Positions 52,139 through 60,281 of a DNA stretch of 64,000 nt are shown here, one piece after another; positions within the stretch are counted from its first letter, which is position 1, and each line of letters opens with the position of its first letter. The stretch lies in assembly GCA_963816975.1 (NCBI GenBank), contig CAWFMD010000001.1, forward strand, positions 1 through 64,000, read 5' to 3'. The notes beneath the pieces are model-generated. The model did no database searches. It was not told the origin of the DNA and saw only the letters and a list, made by a program, of their open reading frames with translations. Position numbers and translations under genes: made by a program. The stretch is from DASRIA01 sp963816975. Its GTDB lineage: Bacteria > Actinomycetota > Thermoleophilia > Solirubrobacterales > JBBDJG01.

Positions 52139-55100
52139 GCGCTTCGCGCACGATCCGGTCCTGCTCCAAGCGGTGCGCGGCCGGGTAGCCCTCACCGGGG
52201 CTGGCGCGGTACTCGCGGCCGATGTAATCGAGCTTCACGCCTGCGGGGACCATCTCCCGCTCGCGGTTGCGCGTGAACATGAAGCGCCGCGCGCCCATGT
52301 TCCTCGGCTCCTCCTGCACCCACAGGATCTCGGTGAGGTTCGGGTAGGACGCGATCAGGTCCGTGATCTCCTGGCGCGGGAACGGATACAGGACCTCGAC
52401 GCGCGCGACGGCGACCTGGTCGTTGCCATCGTGCAGCTCGTGGCCGGTGATGTCGTAGTAGATGCGTCCCGTGCAGAGCAGCAGGCGCGTGACCTGGTCG
52501 CGCCGGCGGCCCGCCGTCGGGTCGTCGATCACGCGCTGCAGCCCGCCCTCGGCCAGATCGCGCAGCGGTGAGAAGGAGCGCGTGTTGCGCAGCAGGCTCT
52601 TGGGGGTGAACACGACCAGCGGCCGAATCTTCTCTACCAGGGACTGGCGCCGCAGCAGGTGGAAGTACTGCGCCGGGGTGGAGACGTTGGCCGCCCGGAT
52701 GTTCCCTTCGGCGGCAAGCGTCAGGAAGCGCTCCACGCGCCCGCTCGAGTGCTCCGGGCCGGCGCCTTCGTATCCGTGCGGCAGGAGCAGCGTGAGCCGC
52801 GACGTCTCGCCCCACTTCGCGAGCCCCGAGACGATGAACTGGTCGACAGCGACCTGCGCGGCGTTCCCGAAGTCGCCGAACTGCGCCTCCCACAGCACCA
52901 GCGTCTCGGGCGCCTGCACGCCGTAGCCGTACTCGAAGCCCACCGCGGCCGCCTCGGACAGCGGACTGTTGTGGATCTCGAACGATGCCTCCGCACCCTC
53001 GATGTGCTGGACCGGGGCATGGCGCTCGCCGGTCTGCACGTCGACCAGCACCAGATGGCGCTGGCTGAAGGTACCGCGTGCGCTGTCCTGGCCCGTGAGG
53101 CGCAGCGGCCGGCCCTGCGTCAGGAGCGTGCCGAACGCGAGCGCCTCCGCCTGGCCCCAATCGACGAGGTCGTCGGGGCCCACCTCGGCGCGCTTGGCGC
53201 GCTGTGGCGCGAGCTTCGGGTGCACGTTGAAGTCCGGGGGCGCGCCGAACAGCTGTCTGTTGACCGACAGCAGCTGCTCCAGCGGGTAGCGGGTGTCGGG
53301 CTCCTCGCTCTGCGTGCGGTCGAGCTGCAGCTCCCCGGTGGGCGGGCCCTCCTGGTGCTTGACGTCCTCATGGGCCTCCGCGAGGCGCTCCTTCGCGGCC
53401 GCCAGCATGCGGTCCGGCTCGTCCGCGGGAATGATGCCCTGCGCGACCAGCGCGTCGGCATAGAGCTTGCGCACGGGCGGATGCTGCTTGATCAGCGCAT
53501 ACATCTTCGGCTGCGTGTACGCGGGCTCGTCCGCCTCGTTGTGGCCCAGGCGGCGATACCCGATCAGGTCGATCACGGCGCCCCGCCGCCACTCCTCCCG
53601 GTACGCCATCGCCAGCCTCACGGCCGCGACGCACGCCTCCGGGTCGTCGGCGTTCACGTGGATGATGGGGATGTCGAAGCCCTTCGCGAGGTCGGACGCG
53701 TAGCGCGTCGAGCGCGCCTCCCAGGGCTCCGTCGTGAACCCGATCTGGTTGTTGGCGATCACGTGCAGGACGCCGCCGGTCGAGTATCCGGCGAGCCCCT
53801 CGAGGTTGATCGTCTCGGCCACCACGCCTTCGCCCGGGAATGCGGCGTCCCCGTGGATCAGCAGTGACAGAGCGCGCCGCGGGAAATGCTCGGCGGCCGG
53901 CTTGTCGCGCTCGGTCTGCTGTGCCCGCGCGCGGCCCTCGACGACGGGGTCGACGTACTCCAGGTGGCTCGGGTTGCTGGCGAGGGTGACCGTGACCTCC
54001 TTGCCCTCGTCCGTCCTGTAAGTGCCCGTCGCGCCCTGGTGGTACTTGACGTCGCCGGTCCCCCCGCGCGGGCGGGCCGTCACGACGTCGATGTCCTTCT
54101 CCCCCTCGAACTCGGCGAGGATCTCGGAGTACCGCCGGCCGACCGCATGCGCGAGCACGTTCAGCCGCCCGCGGTGCGCCATACCCATGAACACGTCGCG
54201 CACACCGCCGTCGGCGGCCAGGCCGAACGACTCGTCGAGCATCGGGATCAGCGCATCCAGGCCCTCGATAGAGAAGCTCTTGGCGCCGATGAACGCGCGG
54301 TGCAGGTAGGTCTCGAGCGCCTCCGCGTCGGTGAGTCGCGACAGCACGCGCTGCTTCTCTTCCGGTGAGAGCGTGCGGCGGTACTTGCCGGACTCGATCC
54401 GGTTGCGCAGCCACACGCGCTGCTGGTGGTCGGCGATGTGCTCGATCTCGTAGGCGATCGTGCCGCAATACGTCTCGCGCAGGTGCGGCAGTGCCTCCGC
54501 GAGCGTGGCGCCCGGAACCTGGATCCGCAGGATGTGCGCGGGGATCTGCTCCATGACCTCCGGGGTGAGCCCCACGGTGGCCGGCTCGAGGGATGGATCG
54601 CCGACCGGCTCGGATCCCAGTGGGTCGAGTCGCGCGGCGAGGTGCCCGTGCGTGCGGTGCGCCTTGACCAGCGAGGTGGCCGCCTGCACGTGCGCGAGCA
54701 TCTCCTCGGACGGCGCCGCGGCCGGCCCGCGCGGCGCGGCCACCGGCTCGGCCACCGGCGCGGCGGGAGTCTCCAGGCCGAAGCTGCGGAACACGCTCTC
54801 GTAGAAGTCGTCGGCGCCGTGCAGCAGGTCCTCGATGCGCCGCAGGAACGCGCCCGACTCGGCCCCCTGGATCACGCGATGGTCGTAGGTGGACGTCATC
54901 GTCATCACCTTCGACATCCCGAGCTCGGCGAGCCGCGACTTGTCCAGAGTGCGCAGTCCCGCCGGCAGCGCGATCGAGCCGGTCGCGACGATCGTCCCCT
55001 GGCCGGGCATCAGGCGTGGGACCGATGCGACCGTGCCAAGGCCGCCTGGGTTCGTGAGCGTGATGTTGGCGCCCTGGAGGTCGTCGGGCGAGAGCGACCC

Positions 55101-56072
55101 GTCACGCGTCTTGCCGATCATGTCCTCGTAGACCTCCCGGAAGGTGGCGAAGTCCATGCCGTCCGCGCCCTTGATGACGGGCACCACCAGAGTGCGCGTG
55201 CCGTCCTTGCGTTGCACGTCCACGGCGAGCCCGAGGTTTGCGTACTCGTGCACGATCCGCTGGGGCTTGCCGTCCACCTCCGCATAGGAGTGGCCCATCG
55301 CGGGGTGGTCGGTCACCGCGATTGCGATCGCGTGGCCGATCAGGTGGGTGAATGACACCTTCATGTCGCGCTGCGCGGCCTTCAGCGCCTCGTTCAGCTG
55401 ACGCCGGCGGCGGTCGAGCGTGTCCACCTCCAGCGTGCGGAAGCTCGTCGCCGTGGGAACCTCGAGGCTTTCCTTCATGTAGCGCGCGAGCATCGCGTCG
55501 GCGCCGCGGATCGCGGTCAGCTTGGGCTCCGTCGGCGCGGGGCGGGGCGGCGCCGCGGTCGCGCCGTCGCCGCCGTTGCCGTCGAGGTGGGCCAGCACGT
55601 CCTCCTTTACGACCTTGCCGCCGGTGCCGCTGCCGCTCACCTGCCCGAGGTCGATGCCGTGTGCGGCCGCGACGCGGCGCGCGACCGGAGTGCTGGGCGT
55701 CTCGGCCGCTGCGGGTGGCGTCGCCGTCACGGTGGGTGCGGTGGGGGCCGGCTGTGCCCCGTTGCCGCCCTCGGCGGCGACGGTCGTCGGCTCCTGCTTG
55801 GGAGCCGCGCCATCGCCGGCGGGCGCCTCGCCCGGCTCCATCTCCGCCAGCGCCTGCCCGACCTCGACGGTCTCGTCCTCCTGCGCGAGGATCTTGACCA
55901 GCTTGCCCGCCTGCGGGGCGGGTACCTCGGCGTCGACCTTGTCGGTCGAGATCTCGACGATCGTCTCGTCCTTGTCGACCCACTCCCCTTCCTGCTTGTG
56001 CCAGGTCAGGACCGTGCCCTCGGACACGGACTCTCCCATCTGCGGCATCGGGATCTGAATCGTCTCGGCCAT
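52125..56072 (-). CDS. kgd: Multifunctional 2-oxoglutarate dehydrogenase E2o-E1o fusion with lipoyl and subunit-binding domains
   Basis: 1315 residues from ATG 56072. Residues 1-80 are a lipoyl domain with Lys45 in STDKVDAEV. A Pro/Ala linker leads to a peripheral subunit-binding domain (VARRVAAAHGIDLGQVSGSGTGG, about 130-165). The E2 catalytic domain runs to about 410 (LIGHAIAIAVTDHP; TSTYDHRVIQGAESGAFLRRI). E1o follows from about 430 to the end: LVKAHRTHGHLAARLDPLG, FMGMAHRGRLNVLAH, KYHQGATGTY, RRLGHNEADEPAYTQPKMY, FGDFGNAAQVAVDQFI, LLPHGYEGAGPEHSSGR, VQEEPRNMGARRFM. It decarboxylates 2-oxoglutarate with ThDP and transfers the succinyl group to CoA. Mycobacterial and corynebacterial relatives lack the lipoyl and binding domains. 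Confidence 0.93.
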   Translation of the reverse strand: MAETIQIPMPQMGESVSEGTVLTWHKQEGEWVDKDETIVEISTDKVDAEVPAPQAGKLVKILAQEDETVEVGQALAEMEPGEAPAGDGAAPKQEPTTVAAEGGNGAQPAPTAPTVTATPPAAAETPSTPVARRVAAAHGIDLGQVSGSGTGGKVVKEDVLAHLDGNGGDGATAAPPRPAPTEPKLTAIRGADAMLARYMKESLEVPTATSFRTLEVDTLDRRRRQLNEALKAAQRDMKVSFTHLIGHAIAIAVTDHPAMGHSYAEVDGKPQRIVHEYANLGLAVDVQRKDGTRTLVVPVIKGADGMDFATFREVYEDMIGKTRDGSLSPDDLQGANITLTNPGGLGTVASVPRLMPGQGTIVATGSIALPAGLRTLDKSRLAELGMSKVMTMTSTYDHRVIQGAESGAFLRRIEDLLHGADDFYESVFRSFGLETPAAPVAEPVAAPRGPAAAPSEEMLAHVQAATSLVKAHRTHGHLAARLDPLGSEPVGDPSLEPATVGLTPEVMEQIPAHILRIQVPGATLAEALPHLRETYCGTIAYEIEHIADHQQRVWLRNRIESGKYRRTLSPEEKQRVLSRLTDAEALETYLHRAFIGAKSFSIEGLDALIPMLDESFGLAADGGVRDVFMGMAHRGRLNVLAHAVGRRYSEILAEFEGEKDIDVVTARPRGGTGDVKYHQGATGTYRTDEGKEVTVTLASNPSHLEYVDPVVEGRARAQQTERDKPAAEHFPRRALSLLIHGDAAFPGEGVVAETINLEGLAGYSTGGVLHVIANNQIGFTTEPWEARSTRYASDLAKGFDIPIIHVNADDPEACVAAVRLAMAYREEWRRGAVIDLIGYRRLGHNEADEPAYTQPKMYALIKQHPPVRKLYADALVAQGIIPADEPDRMLAAAKERLAEAHEDVKHQEGPPTGELQLDRTQSEEPDTRYPLEQLLSVNRQLFGAPPDFNVHPKLAPQRAKRAEVGPDDLVDWGQAEALAFGTLLTQGRPLRLTGQDSARGTFSQRHLVLVDVQTGERHAPVQHIEGAEASFEIHNSPLSEAAAVGFEYGYGVQAPETLVLWEAQFGDFGNAAQVAVDQFIVSGLAKWGETSRLTLLLPHGYEGAGPEHSSGRVERFLTLAAEGNIRAANVSTPAQYFHLLRRQSLVEKIRPLVVFTPKSLLRNTRSFSPLRDLAEGGLQRVIDDPTAGRRRDQVTRLLLCTGRIYYDITGHELHDGNDQVAVARVEVLYPFPRQEITDLIASYPNLTEILWVQEEPRNMGARRFMFTRNREREMVPAGVKLDYIGREYRASPGEGYPAAHRLEQDRIVREALTST

Positions 56073-56077
56073 CGAAT

Positions 56078-56917
56078 TTATCCTAGCCCGACCTCGCCGC
56101 CGTGGACAGGCGGGGGCCGCCCGCGGGCGCGGTCCTCCGCTTCCTGCTTGCGGTCCGCGTCCTCCGCGGCACGAAAGAAGAAGAACACCAGGGCGCCGAT
56201 CATCACGAGGAAGTCGACGCCCAGCATCAGCCCCCCCGCGATCTGCTGGTCGCTGGCCGGCGTGAGGCCGTGCTCCAGCGCCCGCGCGCCGTAGAACCCC
56301 TCGTAGATCGGTCGCTGGAGGATCACGAAGGCCATCCCCAGGAACATCCCGGCGAAGCGGGTGCCGACGATGTGCGGAATCTTCCACAGCTCGCCCGGCA
56401 CGCGGCGCCGCGCGGGCTCGAGCACGGACACCCACACCAGGATCGACACGGCGATGAAGGTCTGGTGCTGGAGGGCATGCAGCACCGGGGTGCGCAACGC
56501 CGCCTCGTAGGCGGGTGCGATGTGCCAGCCGTAGAGCGTCACGATCCACAGGGGCGCGGCCACGAGCGGCTGTTTCAGCAACCGGAACGTGGCGCGCAGC
56601 CGCCGCGAGCGCGCGATCTCGGCGAACAACGCGCGCGGCAGGATGAAGGCGTACACGGGCGACCGCAGCCCGATCACGAGCAGCGGCGCCGACAGGTCGG
56701 CGATCAGCAGATGCTGCGCCATGTGGGCCGACAGCAGGTCGGTCTCGCCCAGCGAGTCGAGCGGTGAGAGCAGCGCGATCCCCATCAGGGCGAGCCCGCC
56801 GCACCAGGACACCTGCTGCCATCGCGGCACGCGGTACCCACGTCGCCCGAGGATCCGCACGGCGCGCACGTACAGCGCGGCCGGGAGGACGAGCAGATAG
56901 AGCGCCGTGAGGTCCAT
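56078..56917 (-). CDS. ctaG: Cytochrome c oxidase assembly protein, CtaG/Caa3 type
   Basis: 279 residues with about seven TM helices. LISPLDSLGETDLLSAHMAQHLLIADLSAPLLVIG is the conserved H-x-x-QH block of the Bacillus CtaG/Caa3_CtaG family. WHIAPAYEAALRTPVLHALQHQTF is the second His-rich block and HIVGTRFAGMFLGMAFV the third. It is thought to help insert copper into the aa3/caa3 oxidase. The His-rich helices could carry copper. It lies 3 bases after the end of a 46-residue membrane protein in the same operon. Confidence 0.88.
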   Translation of the reverse strand: MDLTALYLLVLPAALYVRAVRILGRRGYRVPRWQQVSWCGGLALMGIALLSPLDSLGETDLLSAHMAQHLLIADLSAPLLVIGLRSPVYAFILPRALFAEIARSRRLRATFRLLKQPLVAAPLWIVTLYGWHIAPAYEAALRTPVLHALQHQTFIAVSILVWVSVLEPARRRVPGELWKIPHIVGTRFAGMFLGMAFVILQRPIYEGFYGARALEHGLTPASDQQIAGGLMLGVDFLVMIGALVFFFFRAAEDADRKQEAEDRARGRPPPVHGGEVGLG

Positions 56918-56920
56918 CGG

Positions 56921-57061
56921 TTACCGATCCGGGTCGTCGACGCTTCCCCGGCGGCGGTCCCGGATCGTGATCACGACGAACCACAGGATCAGGACGAACA
57001 CCGGCAGGACCGTCAGCAGATCGACGAGCACGTGGCCGGCGTGTGCGAGCGGGAAGGTCAT
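56921..57061 (-). CDS. Small single-pass membrane protein
   Basis: 46 residues: ATG 57061 (ATGA overlap with the upstream gene's stop), one TM helix HVLVDLLTVLPVFVLILWFVVIT and a basic, then acidic tail (RDRRRGSVDDPDR). It is too short for usual cut-offs but coupling, position and a clean TM helix support it. It may be an accessory subunit of the CtaG/large-membrane-protein complex. His7 and His10 near the membrane edge could bind metal. Confidence 0.7.
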   Translation of the reverse strand: MTFPLAHAGHVLVDLLTVLPVFVLILWFVVITIRDRRRGSVDDPDR

Positions 57062-58491
57062 TGGTTCGCCTGCGACAGCAGGAACAGGCCGAAGGTCGTA
57101 AACGCCACCATCACGGCGAGCATCCAGTATTGCGAGGTGGTGGCGACGCGGGCCTTCCCGTACAGAGCGAGCGCCCGGTCGTGCGCGAGGATCAGCCCGC
57201 AGACGTGGCCTGCCACCAGCACGGCTACCTGCACGTACCAGACGGCCGTGGCGCTCACGACGCTGTAGTCGATCGCCTTGTCGGCTGTGCCGAACAGGTC
57301 CCAGCCCTTGCCCAGGGGATCGGAGGCGAGGTACAGGATCGACTGCCCGTTGTAGGCCAGCAATGAGAAGTAGTGCGCCAGCACATAGGCAGCGGCGATC
57401 GGCACGAGCGTGTGCACGAACGTGCGCGCGATGCTCATCAGCGACCGGTCGTCGATCGTGCGGACGCCCGCGATGCCCATCGCGTAGATCCCCATGACGA
57501 CGCCGAGCGCGATCACGATCCCGACCGAGAAGGTCGCCTCCAGCGACGACGCCGGCCCGAGGCTGACGGTGCTGATGAAGAAGTCCTGGATGTCCGGCGC
57601 GATGTCGACCCACGGCTTGCCCTCGCTCGCACCGTCGAACATGACGGTGCCGATCATCACCACCAGCAGCGCGATCGTCCCGGGCAGCGGAACCAGCCGC
57701 GCGGCACCGCTCAGCGGCTTGCGCAGGCCGAGTCGCCGCTCCTTCACCGCCACCGGGGAGAGCCGTGAGAAGAAGTTGTAGTAGACCGAGAAGGCCTCGC
57801 CCCGCGACATCCAGCGCTCCGTTCCGAAGCACGCGATCGCGAGCAACGTGATCACGCTGTAGGCGAGCACGGCAAGCGCCAGCGTGCTGGGGTCGCTCCC
57901 ATTGCGATAGGCCAGCTCCATCCATGCAAAGCCCAGCAGACCCGCGGCGGCGGGCCAGCGCCCGAGCCATTCCGGATAGGTGAACGGCGCGGGCATCGGA
58001 CCCGCGACGCGCGTTGCGACGAAGCCGGCGGCGCGTGCGATCGCGCGCCACGGGTTGAAGGCGCGGAACACGTCGCCGAAGATGATCGATACCGGAACGA
58101 GGCCGACCCAGAAGATCACGTAGATGAACGTCGGGGTGAAGTTCGCCTGCGGCGACTGCACGCCGGCGAGGCCGGCCCAGATCGTGACTCCCAGCAGGGC
58201 CACTCCCACCAGCCCGGCGAACACCTCGGTCGCGGTGTTGACGAGCGCGAACGACAGGCCCTCGGGCGCCGGGCGGAAGCCGTCGTCGGGCTCGAGCCTG
58301 GGCGTCTGCCAAAGCGTCGCGAGCCCCGCGAACGACACGATCAGGACCACCGCGGCGGCCCACCCGAACAGCCAGTACGGGATCGGCAGGTCGGCACGCC
58401 CCACGAGCCCGTGCGCGGCGGCGGGGTCGGGGGCGACCAGCGTCGAAGCCGTTACCGCCGCGCCGAGCGCGGCGGCCCGGCTGGGTCGCAT
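57058..58491 (-). CDS. Large polytopic membrane protein of unknown function
   Basis: 477 residues with a signal-like first segment (AALGAAVTASTLVAPDPAAAHGLVG) and 11 or so TM helices. The mature protein starts AHGLVGRADLPIPYWLFGWAA, and a His at the mature N-terminus recalls CopC-like copper sites. FRAFNPWRAI and PEWLGRWPAAAGLLGFAWMELAY look conserved but name no family I can support. Similar proteins occur in actinobacteria next to cytochrome oxidase assembly genes. It lies between a cupredoxin and CtaG, so a role in copper delivery or respiration is likely (inference). Confidence 0.7.
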   Translation of the reverse strand: MRPSRAAALGAAVTASTLVAPDPAAAHGLVGRADLPIPYWLFGWAAAVVLIVSFAGLATLWQTPRLEPDDGFRPAPEGLSFALVNTATEVFAGLVGVALLGVTIWAGLAGVQSPQANFTPTFIYVIFWVGLVPVSIIFGDVFRAFNPWRAIARAAGFVATRVAGPMPAPFTYPEWLGRWPAAAGLLGFAWMELAYRNGSDPSTLALAVLAYSVITLLAIACFGTERWMSRGEAFSVYYNFFSRLSPVAVKERRLGLRKPLSGAARLVPLPGTIALLVVMIGTVMFDGASEGKPWVDIAPDIQDFFISTVSLGPASSLEATFSVGIVIALGVVMGIYAMGIAGVRTIDDRSLMSIARTFVHTLVPIAAAYVLAHYFSLLAYNGQSILYLASDPLGKGWDLFGTADKAIDYSVVSATAVWYVQVAVLVAGHVCGLILAHDRALALYGKARVATTSQYWMLAVMVAFTTFGLFLLSQANQ

Positions 58492-58916
58492 CAGGGCGAG
58501 ACCTTCAACTGCGCGATCTGCTGGGCGCGGCCCTCGAGCTCGATCTCGAACACCCCTTCGATGTCGGCCGGGAAGCTGAACCGCACGGAGCGGCCGGCGC
58601 GCACGTCCTTGATCAGGTCATACCCGTGCACGTGGATCTCGTCGGCGACGTCCGAGGTAACGATGAGCTTCACCCGGTCGCCCTTGCTGTACTCGAGCTT
58701 CTGGATGCCACCGGCCGGCTTCCCGTCGCGCACGACGATCTGCTGCTCGACGGCGACCTCGGGTTTCGGGGCCTGTGTTCCCTGCCCGGCCTCAGTGGTC
58801 ACCGAGCTCGCGTTGTCGTTGTTGTCGTCGCCCCCGCCGGTGAAGACGATGAACAGGACCACCACAGCCGCCAGCGCGGCGAGGCCGATCCCGATGCGTG
58901 CGGCAGGGCTTCTCAC
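58491..58916 (-). CDS. Membrane-anchored cupredoxin-like protein
   Basis: 141 residues. One N-terminal TM helix (IGIGLAALAAVVVLFIVFTGGG), then a Gly/Asp/Asn linker, then a cupredoxin-type beta domain: LEYSKGDRVKLIVTSDVADEIHVHGYDLIKDVRAGRSVRFSFPADIEGVFEIELE. The HVHGYDL motif provides His ligands for copper; the usual Cys-x-x-His end is missing, so a mononuclear blue copper site is doubtful. The stop/start junction with the next gene is TGATG. It is the first gene of the operon down to ctaG. Confidence 0.78.
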   Translation of the reverse strand: MRSPAARIGIGLAALAAVVVLFIVFTGGGDDNNDNASSVTTEAGQGTQAPKPEVAVEQQIVVRDGKPAGGIQKLEYSKGDRVKLIVTSDVADEIHVHGYDLIKDVRAGRSVRFSFPADIEGVFEIELEGRAQQIAQLKVSP

Positions 58917-58980
58917 GGCGTGGATTCTAGGTACTTCGGGTAGCCCAAGCGGTGGTTGCTACGCTCGCCCTTCGCCCGCC

Positions 58981-59012
58981 CGATCCTTTCGCCCGCCGAT
59001 CCTTTCGCCCAG
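58981..59012. repeat. Tandem 16-bp repeat upstream of acyltransferase
   Basis: Two copies of a 16-base unit (CGATCCTTTCGCCCGC at 58981-58996, CGATCCTTTCGCCCAG at 58997-59012), followed by a decayed partial third unit (AATTCTTTCG). The copies end 9 bases before the GTG start of the acyltransferase and occupy its leader. Confidence 0.7.
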
Positions 59013-59021
59013 AATTCTTTC

Positions 59022-60281
59022 GTGACCACCGAGACTCAGCGGCGCCACGCCGCGCTCGACGGACTGCGGGGCATCGCCGCCCTGATGGTCTTCGCGATCC
59101 ACGTGTGGATCTACCAGCTGCCGAACACCGTGGTGCTGCGGCGCGACTCCTGGGAGAAGACGCTGCTGTTCGAAGGCCGCGTGGCATTCGTGATGTTCTT
59201 CGTGCTGTCCGGCTACCTGCTCTACCGGGCGTTCGCCCGCGCGGCTCTGGGCGACGGTGAGCCGGTCAACGTGCGCAGCTACCTGGCGCGCCGGGCCGCC
59301 CGGATCGCGCCCGCCTACTACGTGGCGCTGGCCGGCACGCTCGCGCTGCTGTGGGCGGCGGGCGACGTGCCGGGCCGCCGGCTCGTGGACGCGGCGCAGC
59401 TCCCGCTGTTCTTCCTGTTCGGCCAGAACTACTCGCCCGACACGCTGCTGAAGCTGAACGCCGCCACCTGGACGCTCGCGGTGGAGGTCGTCTTCTACCT
59501 GATGCTCCCCGTGATCGGCTGGCTGGGACTGCGCTGGTGCCGCGCCAGTGTGGGCCGGCAGGTGGCGCTGCTCGGCGGACTGGCCGTGGCCGGGCTCGGC
59601 TGGAACGCGGTCGACTACGCCGCCGGATGGGGACCGGTCGCCTCCCACACGGCGCCCTCGTTCCTGCCCTACTTCGCCTGCGGCATGCTCGTTGCCCTGC
59701 TGGTCGAGCAGCGGCGTGCGCGGGGCGCCGCGCGGCTGGGGCCGCGCACCAGTGCCGCGCTGGTCGCCGGCGCCGGCGGGGTGCTCGTGCTGAACGGCTG
59801 GTGGCACGCGACCTACCCGCACGACAGCGTGCTGATGGAGGTGCTCGCCGACTCGGGTGCGGCGCTCGCGTTCGGCGCGGTGATCGCGTCGCTCGTGCTC
59901 GGCACCGGCACGGGCGCCCGCTGGATGGGCGTGCGCCCGCTGGCATGGATGGGCGAGATCACCTACGGCTTCTACCTGTGGCACATCCCGCTGCTGGTCG
60001 CCGCGCGGGGGCTCGGCATCCTGCCGTCCGGCATCGTCCTCGGGCTCGCCGTGCTGCCGGTCGCGATCGCCTGCGGAGCGGCCAGCTGGTACGGGCTCGA
60101 GCGGCCGATCATGCGCCGCGCGGCGCGGCTGCCGCGCGGCGCGGCGGACGGTCCCCGCGTTGTCCCAAGCGCCGGGGAGGCGGCCGCTACCGCAGCCAGG
60201 TCCGCACGATCGCGTTCGCGAACCCCAGCCCGTAGCGAATCACGGCCGGCTTCTTCGAGTGGCCGTGCAGCCGCTTCGTGA
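59022..60281 (+). CDS. Acyltransferase 3 family membrane protein
   Basis: 419 residues from GTG 59022. HAALDGLRGIAALMVFAIHVW is the catalytic opening with its conserved R and H; RVAFVMFFVLSGYLLYRAFAR, RSYLARRAARIAPAYYVAL and TWTLAVEVVFYLMLPV follow in order. About ten TM helices. ITYGFYLWHIPLLVA is the conserved helix near the C-terminus. It likely O-acetylates a cell-surface polysaccharide or lipid with acetyl-CoA. The final 45 residues are Ala/Arg/Ser-rich and antisense to the convergent GT2 gene. Confidence 0.87.
   Translation: MTTETQRRHAALDGLRGIAALMVFAIHVWIYQLPNTVVLRRDSWEKTLLFEGRVAFVMFFVLSGYLLYRAFARAALGDGEPVNVRSYLARRAARIAPAYYVALAGTLALLWAAGDVPGRRLVDAAQLPLFFLFGQNYSPDTLLKLNAATWTLAVEVVFYLMLPVIGWLGLRWCRASVGRQVALLGGLAVAGLGWNAVDYAAGWGPVASHTAPSFLPYFACGMLVALLVEQRRARGAARLGPRTSAALVAGAGGVLVLNGWWHATYPHDSVLMEVLADSGAALAFGAVIASLVLGTGTGARWMGVRPLAWMGEITYGFYLWHIPLLVAARGLGILPSGIVLGLAVLPVAIACGAASWYGLERPIMRRAARLPRGAADGPRVVPSAGEAAATAARSARSRSRTPARSESRPASSSGRAAAS

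Noticed and set aside
52125..56984. Start of the oxoglutarate dehydrogenase at 56984
   Set aside because: The extra 300 codons are antisense-free but in the shadow of ctaG; the lipoyl domain begins directly at ATG 56072.
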